Shown here piece after piece: positions 1-5,751 of a stretch of DNA of 5,921 bases. Under the pieces are notes generated by a model that was given only the letters and a program-made list of their open reading frames with translations, was not told the origin of the DNA and made no database searches. The position numbers and the translations under genes are program-made. Numbering within the stretch: position 1 is the stretch's first letter; every line of letters begins with the position of its first letter. Origin of the DNA: an uncultured Aquimonas sp. (GTDB lineage: Bacteria; Pseudomonadota; Gammaproteobacteria; Xanthomonadales; Xanthomonadaceae); the NCBI RefSeq assembly GCF_937888285.1, contig NZ_CALART010000055.1, forward strand, positions 1 to 5,921, in the 5' to 3' direction.

Positions 1-1
1 C

Positions 2-394
2 AGGATCGGCAAGAGCTGGTCGATCAAGGTCGGCAAGTTCAAGACCGAAACCATCGGCATGGCCTCGATGCAGAACGTGGGCCTCGGCAAGATGGTCAAT
101 GTCGGCGGGGCCTATAGCCTCAATGTCGGAATGATGATGAACACCATCGTCGGCATGAACCGCTTCGACAAGACGATGAAGTCGCACAGCGTGTCGGCAG
201 GCAAGGAGTTCGCGGTCAGCGCCGGCGGCGCCTCCAGCCTGCTGATGGACGAGGAGAAGATCGTGCTGCAAGTCGGCGACAGCCGCATCCAGCTGCTGAA
301 GGACGGCACCATCACGATCAGCGGCGAGAGCATCGAGGCGCGCGCCAATGGCGAGATCCTGATCGAAGCCAAGACCATCGAGCACAACCCATGA
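2..394 (+). CDS. vgrG: VgrG (TssI) spike protein, C-terminal fragment
   Basis: This is the last 130 residues of a T6SS spike protein; the 5' part lies outside the window and the frame is open from base 2. VgrG trimers form the membrane-puncturing tip on the Hcp tube. What is visible is the C-terminal beta-helical needle (gp5/DUF2345-like). It has a run of short strands with repeated V-G steps (IGMASMQNVG, VNVGGAYSLNVG, TIVG), then the closing element GDSRIQLLKDGTITISG at fragment residues 92-108. The gp44-like and OB-fold parts are not in the window. The stop TGA (392-394) overlaps the ATG of the next gene in an ATGA junction, so the two are translationally coupled. The needle tip should carry the DUF4150 protein encoded four genes downstream. 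An internal ATG at 59 is not the real start, because the VgrG-like sequence continues in frame upstream of it. Confidence 0.93.
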   Translation, partial: RIGKSWSIKVGKFKTETIGMASMQNVGLGKMVNVGGAYSLNVGMMMNTIVGMNRFDKTMKSHSVSAGKEFAVSAGGASSLLMDEEKIVLQVGDSRIQLLKDGTITISGESIEARANGEILIEAKTIEHNP

Positions 395-909
395 GCCGCG
401 CGCACGATGAGGACGCAAAGTCTGCGGCCCTGCCAGTGGAGCTGGAGCCCCCAGCACCGACCCCGGCGCTGGCGGCGAAGTCCCCCGCGACGGGTCCCAC
501 AGGCGTGGTCATCGGCTTCATCTCGCACATCAACGACCAGGGCCTGCCCTGTGTGGCGATTCCCGGCAGTGCCGCCGAGGCCGTGCCCGCGCGCAGCCTG
601 TGCACCATCGGCACCGAACACCGGGGACAGCAGTGCGCTCTGTTGTTCGAGAACGGCGACCCGCGTGCTCCGCTGGTCCTCGGCCTGCTGCAGCACCCGG
701 TGCTCAGCCTGCAGGGCGACATCGAGCAGGCGCGGCACACCGCAGATGGCGAGCTGCACCTGCACGCGCGTCATGCCATCGAACTGCACTGCGGCGAGGC
801 CAGCTTCCGCATGAGCGCCGACGGCCGCATCGAGCTGCGCGGCAGCACCCTGGTCAGCCACGCCACGGGGCTCAACCGCATCCGCGGCGCCTCGGTCAAA
901 CTCAACTAG
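391..909 (+). CDS. DUF6484 domain protein, T6SS VgrG-associated
   Basis: This is a 172-residue cytoplasmic protein with no signal peptide or membrane segment. Residues 1-35 are a low-complexity Pro/Ala-rich leader. Residues about 36-102 match DUF6484, with GVVIGFISHINDQG, then IPARSL-like and ALLFENGDPRAPLVLGLLQ motifs; this is a small beta-barrel-like domain recurrent next to vgrG genes. Residues 129-172 form a second element (GEASFRMSADGRIELRG, then GLNRIRGASVKLN) that resembles the end of VgrG needles, so the protein may stack on or interact with the spike. The start at 391 overlaps the vgrG stop by four bases and has no strong ribosome binding site, which fits translational coupling. The exact biochemical role of DUF6484 is not established. 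A helper role in loading or shaping the VgrG-effector complex is inferred from position and from the needle-like tail. Confidence 0.85.
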   Translation: MSRAHDEDAKSAALPVELEPPAPTPALAAKSPATGPTGVVIGFISHINDQGLPCVAIPGSAAEAVPARSLCTIGTEHRGQQCALLFENGDPRAPLVLGLLQHPVLSLQGDIEQARHTADGELHLHARHAIELHCGEASFRMSADGRIELRGSTLVSHATGLNRIRGASVKLN

Positions 910-912
910 GAG
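908..912 (+). promoter_or_regulatory. Ribosome binding site for the DUF2169 gene
   Basis: AGGAG lies five bases before the ATG at 918 and overlaps the stop codon of the DUF6484 gene. It decides the start: the same frame is open back to an ATG at 600, but the 600-917 part is an out-of-frame reading of the DUF6484 gene, and DUF2169 similarity begins at the 918 start. Confidence 0.8.
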
Positions 913-917
913 CCGCC

Positions 918-2036
918 ATGGAGATCATCAACGGCAGCCGCTTCGTGCTCGACGCCCACATGGGCACCGACGCCCAGGGCAAGCGCTTCCTGGTCGCCCA
1001 AGCCAAGGCCACCTACCGCATTCCCCCCGAGGGCAAGCAGTACCCGCGCCTCGCGGATCCGCAGCTGCCCCTGCTCAATGCCGATGTGTTCGAAGGCGAG
1101 CCCGGCGAGAGCGGGCTGATCTTCGAGGCCGACCACGCCTGGTTCAAACCGCGCTGCGATGTGCTCGTGCATGCGGCGGCACATGCGCCAGGCGGCCAGC
1201 CAGTCAAGCAGCTCGACGTCGGCTTTCGCGTCGGCCGCTGTGTGCGCACCGCGCGCGTGGTCGGCAATCGCCACTGGCGGCGCGGCCTGCTGGGGCTGCA
1301 GCCTTCCGAGCCCGAGCCTTTCGTGTCGATGCCGATCAGCTACAGCCGCGCCTTCGGCGGCACCCGCGTGCACGAGGGCCTGCCCCAGCCCTATGCCGCC
1401 AACCCGATCGGCTGCGGCTTCGGCGGCGCGCCGGGCGATGCTTCGCTGGTCGATACGCCAGTGCCCAACCTGGAGCAGCCCGGCACGCCCATCGACAACC
1501 CGCGCGAGCGCTATCGTCCGATCAGCTTCGGCCCTATCGGCCGCAGCTGGGCCGGCCGCGTCGAGTACGGCGGCACCTACGACCAGCGCTGGATCGACGA
1601 GGTGTTTCCACTGCTGCCCGAGGACTTCGATCCGCGCTTCTTCCAGGCCGCGCCGATCGAGCAGCAGATCGACTATCCGAAAGGCGGCGAGGAAGTCGCC
1701 TTCGTCAATTTGCACCGCAGCCGGCGTGAACTGCGCTTCGTTCTGCCGCAGCTCAAGCTGTCGATGGTGGTGCTCGACCAACACCGCAAGGTGCACAAGC
1801 TCCAACCCGTGGTCGACACGCTGAGCTTCGATCTCGACGCCGAGCTCTTCACCGTGGTCTGGCGTGCCCGCCATCCGCTCAAGCGCAGCCTGGCCGAGGT
1901 CGATGCGCTGGCCGCCGGCAGCCTGTGCAAACGCTGGTGGCAGGCCCGCGTGCTCGGCACCAACGACTGCGGCTGCGGCGGCAAGGAAACCAAGGACGAA
2001 GACCAGGCCCCGGTCGGGGAGATCGTGGTCGCATGA
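918..2036 (+). CDS. DUF2169 family T6SS adaptor/chaperone
   Basis: This is a 372-residue DUF2169 protein. The family acts as effector-specific adaptors that stabilise DUF4150/PAAR-like effectors and help put them on their cognate VgrG; the Agrobacterium Tde2 adaptor is the known example. Family motifs are seen in order: KATYRIPPEG (30-39), KPRCDVLVHAAAHAPGG (77-93), FVSMPISYSRAFGGT (135-149), NPIGCGF (162-168), PNLEQP (183-188), then GPIGRSW, a YDQRWIDEVFPLLPEDFDPRF stretch and the AAPIEQQ element up to about residue 250. The C-terminal third is a second beta-rich part (ELRFVLPQLKL). The protein ends with a CGCGG cluster (351-355) and an acidic tail. There is no signal peptide, so it is cytoplasmic. 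Its stop overlaps the next start (ATGA, 2033-2036). Its partner is most likely the effector at 3079-4728. Confidence 0.92.
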   Translation: MEIINGSRFVLDAHMGTDAQGKRFLVAQAKATYRIPPEGKQYPRLADPQLPLLNADVFEGEPGESGLIFEADHAWFKPRCDVLVHAAAHAPGGQPVKQLDVGFRVGRCVRTARVVGNRHWRRGLLGLQPSEPEPFVSMPISYSRAFGGTRVHEGLPQPYAANPIGCGFGGAPGDASLVDTPVPNLEQPGTPIDNPRERYRPISFGPIGRSWAGRVEYGGTYDQRWIDEVFPLLPEDFDPRFFQAAPIEQQIDYPKGGEEVAFVNLHRSRRELRFVLPQLKLSMVVLDQHRKVHKLQPVVDTLSFDLDAELFTVVWRARHPLKRSLAEVDALAAGSLCKRWWQARVLGTNDCGCGGKETKDEDQAPVGEIVVA

Positions 2037-3079
2037 GCACACCGATGAAGCTCGCCGTGCTCGGTGCCGGCGCGGTCACCTCGGTAGGCAATTCGCTGCC
2101 GGCGACGGCGGCGGCGATTCGGGCGGGCTTGGACAACTTCCAGGACACCTACTTTCAAGGCCACCGCGGCGAGCCGCTGCCCGGCGCTGCGATGTCGCTG
2201 GGCCTGAGCGAGTCCGGTGCGCGCGTGGGCGGCGCCACCAAGCTCGGCACGGCGCTGGGGTGGGCGGTGCGCGAGGCGATCGAATCCGCGAGCGTCCGAT
2301 CGCCGCTGCCTGCCCGCGTGCCGCTGCTGTTCCTCGGTGATGACACCCGCCCGGCCCCGCTGGTCGATGCGGCGCATCTCTGCCAGCGCGCGATAGGCCC
2401 CCTGTTTGAGTCGGCCGATCGCCTGCATCTGCAGGCCTTTACCGGCGGTGAGGCCGCCTGCGTCGACGCCCTGCAGGCCGCGCGTGAGTTCCTCGCACAG
2501 GGCGCGCCCTACGTTCTGATCGCTGCCTCCGACTCCTGGCTGCGCGGCAGCGATATCGCACACGCGCTTGCGCATCAGCGCCTGCTCGATACCGAAGTCA
2601 GCAGCGGCTTCGTGCCGGGCGAAGCCGCCGCCGCGCTCCTGATCGGTGGCGATGGGGAACAGGCGCCCTTGCACATCCGCGGCGTCGGCGTCGCCGAAGA
2701 GGCCGCCACCCTGCTCTCGGACGAGCCCTGTCACGGCAAGGGCCTGGCGCAGGCCACGCGTCAGGCGCTGAACGAAAGCGGCTGGCAGGCGCATGAGATC
2801 CACCTGCGGCTGAGCGACATGGCCGGCGAGAGTTTCTTCGCCGAAGAGCTGTCCAGCGCCTGGGCGCGCGTGCTGCGCGCCTCACAGCCACCCGGCCACG
2901 GGCGGATCTTTCCGGCGGCCTCGACCGGCCACGTCGGCTGCGCCTTCGGGCCGCTGATGCTGGCGCTGGCCTGGCAGCTGGCGAAGCGCCAGCGCATGCC
3001 CGGGCCCAAGGTGCTGATCCAGCTGTCCTCCTCACACACCCTGCGCGGCGCCATCGCCGCCTACGCCGGAGCCGCCTGA
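2033..3079 (+). CDS. Ketosynthase/thiolase-fold T6SS accessory protein, probably inactive
   Basis: This 348-residue protein has the beta-ketoacyl synthase fold. It shows an N-terminal VLGAGAVTSVGNS strand-turn (9-21), a helix and strand where the nucleophile elbow should be (FTGGEAACVDALQAA, 136-150, then VLIAASDS), the GFVPGEAAAALLI motif (192-204, compare GFVLGDGAGMLVL of FabF) and STGHVGCAFG (297-306). Aligned by eye to FabF, the nucleophilic Cys position falls at about E140 (C143 is three residues later), the first His (HGT) is S261, the Lys before TGH is Ala, and only H300 remains. It is therefore unlikely to condense acyl chains. Relatives recur between DUF2169 and DUF4150 genes in vgrG clusters, so a structural or chaperone role in loading the effector is inferred. 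GGGGAG at 2016-2021 precedes the ATG at 2033; an in-frame ATG at 2045 is an alternative start. Confidence 0.85.
   Translation: MSTPMKLAVLGAGAVTSVGNSLPATAAAIRAGLDNFQDTYFQGHRGEPLPGAAMSLGLSESGARVGGATKLGTALGWAVREAIESASVRSPLPARVPLLFLGDDTRPAPLVDAAHLCQRAIGPLFESADRLHLQAFTGGEAACVDALQAAREFLAQGAPYVLIAASDSWLRGSDIAHALAHQRLLDTEVSSGFVPGEAAAALLIGGDGEQAPLHIRGVGVAEEAATLLSDEPCHGKGLAQATRQALNESGWQAHEIHLRLSDMAGESFFAEELSSAWARVLRASQPPGHGRIFPAASTGHVGCAFGPLMLALAWQLAKRQRMPGPKVLIQLSSSHTLRGAIAAYAGAA
3068..3071 (+). promoter_or_regulatory. Ribosome binding site for the effector gene
   Basis: GGAG, seven bases before the ATG at 3079, lies inside the end of the ketosynthase-like gene. With the TGATG stop/start junction (3077-3081) it supports the 3079 start and coupled translation of accessory protein and effector. 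Confidence 0.7.
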
Positions 3080-4728
3080 TGGCTACGCACGTCTATGCCA
3101 ACAGCAACGAGATCGCCTCGAAATCCGCGGACGGCAGCTCGAAGCATGCCTTTCCTGACGTCTGCCACACCCCTCCTGCCACAGCGTCACCGACGCCGAT
3201 CAAACCCTTTCCGCCCGGCGTACCGATTCCCTACCCCAACAGCTGCCACGCCAGCGACATCACCAACGGCAGCCGCACGGTCTTCATCCTCGGCAAGGAG
3301 ATCGCGCTGGAGAACCACAGCTATTTCTCGGTCAGCGAGGGCGACGACGCTGCAACGAAAAAGCTGGCCAAGGGAATCATTTCCGGCGCGGTGAAGGGCC
3401 GTTGCTTCTTCCAGACCTGGTCGCCCAACGTCAAGGTCGAAGGGCGGGCGGTGACGCGGCATCTGGATTTGGTGAGTCACAACCACAAGAATCCGGGAAA
3501 CACGGGGTTGTTTCCCTATCTTTCGATCGCGGCCGATCGAAAGCCCTGCGAGAAAACTGAAGCCCGCATCAACAAGGCGTGCGCACCCAAGCCCGACCCC
3601 AACAGACCAGCGCCTCCCAAGAAGAAATCCTGGAATCCATTCAGCGGAACGCCCGAACCTGAGTACAACAAGGACTGGCGCAGGGATCACTGTGATTTCC
3701 TTCAATTCAGCGCTGGGCGCTTAAACGAAACCAACGCCAAGCAGTTTCTGGAACAAGCCAAAGCGGCGCGCGAGAAGATAGATGCCGCCCGTGATGGGCT
3801 TGATACGCTTCTTTCGGAATACGGCGGAGAGCTGCTGGCCCGGGGCGGCGCGGCGCTGGTCGAGCAGGCGGTGTGGTCAAAGATCAGAAGCGGTCTCTAT
3901 GTCGGGGGCGGCGCGCTGATCGGTGCCGGAATCGGCGTTTGGGCCGCTGGCGCAGGCGCAATCCCCGGAGCTGCGGTTGGCGCCAAAGCAGGGGGCGTGC
4001 TTGCAATCGCCCATTCCGCCTACAACGCCTATGAGGCAGCCCTTCTGGCCATGGACGGCAAAGCGCTCTACGATGCGCTTTCAGGCGAACTGGAGAGGAT
4101 GAAGGGTGCACTCAACGAGTTGGACCCCCTTGCCAGATACACCAAACCTGACGGCACCATTGACACTGAACGCGCCAACACCTTCCTTGCGGACCTACAG
4201 GACGCCATGGCAACCGCAAACGCCTGCACCCGGGCCAGAAAGTGCAATCTGGTACCCAAGCGAACGCAGGTGGATCGAACGCACCCAGGCGTAGGCAATG
4301 AAACAGCGGGCGGTCGGGGCTGCTGCCCTGGACAGACTGGCCATCACCTGCTGTCAGACGCGATGATCAGCCACACCGGCTGCGCCAATTACGACTACGA
4401 CAGAGCGCCAACGGTGTGCGTCGAGGGGTACAGTCAGTTTTTCGGCAGTCATCGAAGAGCGCACTCTGCGCTGGCCACCGCCCTTGAAAACAAGGACAAG
4501 GCACAGAAAATCGCTCCAGATGGAACGCTCAGCCTCGACGATGGCATCGACGCTGCGGTGGAGTCGCACACGCTGGCATTCCTCGCCTCCGGTTGTGATC
4601 CACAATGCACGCGGGCCCAGCTGGAGGCCTACTACAAGCAGATTCGCTGCCCGGGGAATGCAAGGGTACGAATGGTCGGGACTGATGGAAAACCGGCGAG
4701 ACCAACTCCGGGCGGACCAGGAATTTAA
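3079..4728 (+). CDS. T6SS effector: DUF4150 PAAR-like tip with GHH nuclease toxin
   Basis: This is a 549-residue specialised effector. Residues about 5-145 are DUF4150, a PAAR-like spike-tip domain (DVCHTPP, PIPYPNSCHASDITNGSRTVFILGKEIAL, GAVKGRCFFQTWSPNVKVEGRAVTRHLDLVSHN). Residues 155-200 are a Pro/Lys-rich linker; 219-247 are helical and probably a coiled coil. Residues 272-325 are hydrophobic with glycine-zipper spacing. The C-terminal part (about 385-470) matches Tox-GHH2 of the HNH/EndoVII nucleases: CCPGQTGHHLLSDAM (415-429; GHH at 421-423), C435, APTVCVEGYSQFFGSH (443-458) and H462. Such toxins cut DNA in the recipient; P. aeruginosa Tse7 is the characterised example. H422, H423, H458 and H462 are the likely catalytic or metal residues, by analogy. 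A helical tail of about 80 residues follows. There is no signal peptide. GC is about 60% from 3481 on, below the upstream genes. The cognate immunity gene starts three bases downstream. Confidence 0.92.
   Translation: MATHVYANSNEIASKSADGSSKHAFPDVCHTPPATASPTPIKPFPPGVPIPYPNSCHASDITNGSRTVFILGKEIALENHSYFSVSEGDDAATKKLAKGIISGAVKGRCFFQTWSPNVKVEGRAVTRHLDLVSHNHKNPGNTGLFPYLSIAADRKPCEKTEARINKACAPKPDPNRPAPPKKKSWNPFSGTPEPEYNKDWRRDHCDFLQFSAGRLNETNAKQFLEQAKAAREKIDAARDGLDTLLSEYGGELLARGGAALVEQAVWSKIRSGLYVGGGALIGAGIGVWAAGAGAIPGAAVGAKAGGVLAIAHSAYNAYEAALLAMDGKALYDALSGELERMKGALNELDPLARYTKPDGTIDTERANTFLADLQDAMATANACTRARKCNLVPKRTQVDRTHPGVGNETAGGRGCCPGQTGHHLLSDAMISHTGCANYDYDRAPTVCVEGYSQFFGSHRRAHSALATALENKDKAQKIAPDGTLSLDDGIDAAVESHTLAFLASGCDPQCTRAQLEAYYKQIRCPGNARVRMVGTDGKPARPTPGGPGI
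3520..3543. repeat. Perfect 10-bp inverted repeat with 4-base loop
   Basis: The left arm CTTTCGATCG (3520-3529) and right arm CGATCGAAAG (3534-3543) are exact reverse complements around the loop CGGC. The hairpin sits inside the effector gene at codons 148-155, where the DUF4150 domain ends and the linker begins. Neither strand has a T-run after it, so it is not an ordinary intrinsic terminator. Each arm contains CGATCG. Function is unknown; a recombination or mRNA-structure role is possible, and chance cannot be excluded. Confidence 0.75.
3910..3993 (+). other. Glycine-zipper hydrophobic segment of the effector
   Basis: Codons 278-305 of the effector encode two GxxxG ladders: G278, G282, G286, and G293, G297, G301, G305. 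They lie in a hydrophobic Ala/Gly/Ile-rich stretch (about 272-325) with K303 as its only basic residue up to 306. It could insert in or cross a membrane. A glycine zipper in the Agrobacterium effector Tde1 is reported to be needed for translocation into target cells; a similar role here is inference. Confidence 0.65.
4231..4488 (+). other. Tox-GHH2-like nuclease domain of the effector
   Basis: Effector residues 385-470 carry the signature GHH (421-423) after a CCPG turn, followed by C435, C447 and a GSHRRAH motif (456-462). This pattern is the HNH/Endonuclease VII (His-Me finger) toxin type. The cysteines could bind a structural metal, but they do not form the clean pair of CxxC motifs of classical zinc-HNH proteins. 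The activity is expected on DNA and is not proven by sequence. Confidence 0.8.
4719..4722 (+). promoter_or_regulatory. Ribosome binding site for the immunity gene
   Basis: AGGA ends nine bases before the ATG at 4732 and lies within the last codons of the effector gene. It supports the 4732 start and separate loading of ribosomes onto the immunity gene. Confidence 0.55.
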
Positions 4729-4731
4729 TCA

Positions 4732-5751
4732 ATGACATCACCAAACAACAGCAATTTCGTTCGACTGCCAGAAGAAAAGTGGCGCGACACTTTTGAAGGC
4801 TGGCAAATTGTGGACATCGCGCTCGTGGCGAGCGATCGAATGTGCGTCGTGACACGCAAACATATCGATCCAAAGGATGTTGGGCGGGGTTGGGATCACG
4901 ATTACCCGACACGACTCTCCTATATATTCACGAATGGCGAACGGGGTGGGCTTGAATTTGAAGGATTCGCCTTCCCCAAAGCTGGATCATGCCAATACCC
5001 AATGCGTCAAGCATTGATATCAAATCGCAATCCCAAAGGCCAGGTCTATGCAGTAGGATCAGGCCGAGAGGGTAGTGAATATGTACATAGCCCGATCAAG
5101 AACGGCGATATTGTATCTATCCAGAAACTCAAGCGAGTTCGAGGCTGGGCATATGCAGTCTCAAGATTTCGCCGCATATTCAAGCGCGTTGAGGTAGACG
5201 GCTGGATTGAGCTGAGCGCTGGACTTGAGCTGCAGCCCCATGAAGAGAAGAACCTCTCTGCCGTTGGCTTCGAAGACATCGACGGCCTGTCGCATGACAA
5301 CCTCTACGCCGTAGGCGGCCGCGGTGAAGTTTTCCACTTCGACGGCAACCGCTGGACGCGCTGCGACTTCCCCAGCAATAACCCGCTCCACACCGTCACC
5401 GTTGCGCCCGATGGCACAGCCTACATCACGTCGCTGGATGGCTCGATCTGGGCCGGCACCCACGACACGTGGAAGCTTGTCGACAAGGCCGAGCACGGCA
5501 TCGAGTACAACGACAGCGTCTGGTTCAAGGGCCAGCTTTGGCTGTGCTCGGACTATCAGCTGCATGTCTGGGATGGCACCAGGCGCCGGCGCGCAGAGTG
5601 GAAGGGCCAGCCGGTGGTCCACTCCGGCCACATGGACGCTTTGGACGACATTCTGGTGGTGGCCGGGCCGGGCACCGTGCACGCCTTCGACGGTGAAGAC
5701 TGGCATGAGCTGGTATGGCCTTACTCACGCGCGAGCACCGAGCGTGATTGA
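4732..5751 (+). CDS. Probable immunity protein, beta-propeller-like
   Basis: This 339-residue protein starts three bases after the effector stop, the usual place for the cognate immunity gene. I do not recognise a named family with certainty. Its repeats are visible by eye: strand-turn-strand units with an aromatic/W end recur as AYAVSRFRRIFKRVEVDGWIE (140-160), LYAVGGRGEVFHFDGNRW (191-208), AYITSLDGSIWAGTHDTW (230-247), LWLCSDYQLHVWDGTRR (269-285) and ILVVAGPGTVHAFDGEDW (307-324), spaced about 38-51 residues apart. That is a beta-propeller pattern; a degenerate unit at 105-135 and the N-terminus could supply further blades. There is no signal peptide or membrane helix, so it should be cytoplasmic, fitting protection against a nuclease that acts on cytoplasmic DNA. 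The position matches Tsi7 of P. aeruginosa. GC is about 51% over 4741-5280 but about 65% over 5281-5700, so the gene may be a chimera. Confidence 0.82.
   Translation: MTSPNNSNFVRLPEEKWRDTFEGWQIVDIALVASDRMCVVTRKHIDPKDVGRGWDHDYPTRLSYIFTNGERGGLEFEGFAFPKAGSCQYPMRQALISNRNPKGQVYAVGSGREGSEYVHSPIKNGDIVSIQKLKRVRGWAYAVSRFRRIFKRVEVDGWIELSAGLELQPHEEKNLSAVGFEDIDGLSHDNLYAVGGRGEVFHFDGNRWTRCDFPSNNPLHTVTVAPDGTAYITSLDGSIWAGTHDTWKLVDKAEHGIEYNDSVWFKGQLWLCSDYQLHVWDGTRRRRAEWKGQPVVHSGHMDALDDILVVAGPGTVHAFDGEDWHELVWPYSRASTERD

Noticed and set aside
600..917. In-frame upstream extension of the DUF2169 gene to an ATG at 600
   Set aside because: The translated extension is Arg/Ala/His-rich out-of-frame reading of the DUF6484 gene, and AGGAG at 908-912 points to the 918 start.
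906..2042. Long open frame on the minus strand opposite the DUF2169 gene
   Set aside because: It is a GC-rich antisense shadow with Ala/Gly/Arg-rich composition and no family motifs; the + strand gene is clearly real.
1673..2803. Long minus-strand open frame across the DUF2169 and ketosynthase-like genes
   Set aside because: It spans two convincing + strand genes and has no recognisable domain; high GC gives few stops in this frame.
4921..4930. TATATATTCA as a promoter -10 element for an internal transcript
   Set aside because: There is no convincing -35 element at proper spacing and no gene start within reach downstream; it is simply the AT-rich part of the immunity gene.
5014..5023. Palindrome TTGATATCAA next to a CAATGC/GCATTG repeat (5000-5016) as an operator
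   Set aside because: It is inside the immunity coding frame, with no nearby start downstream to control; short palindromes are expected by chance.
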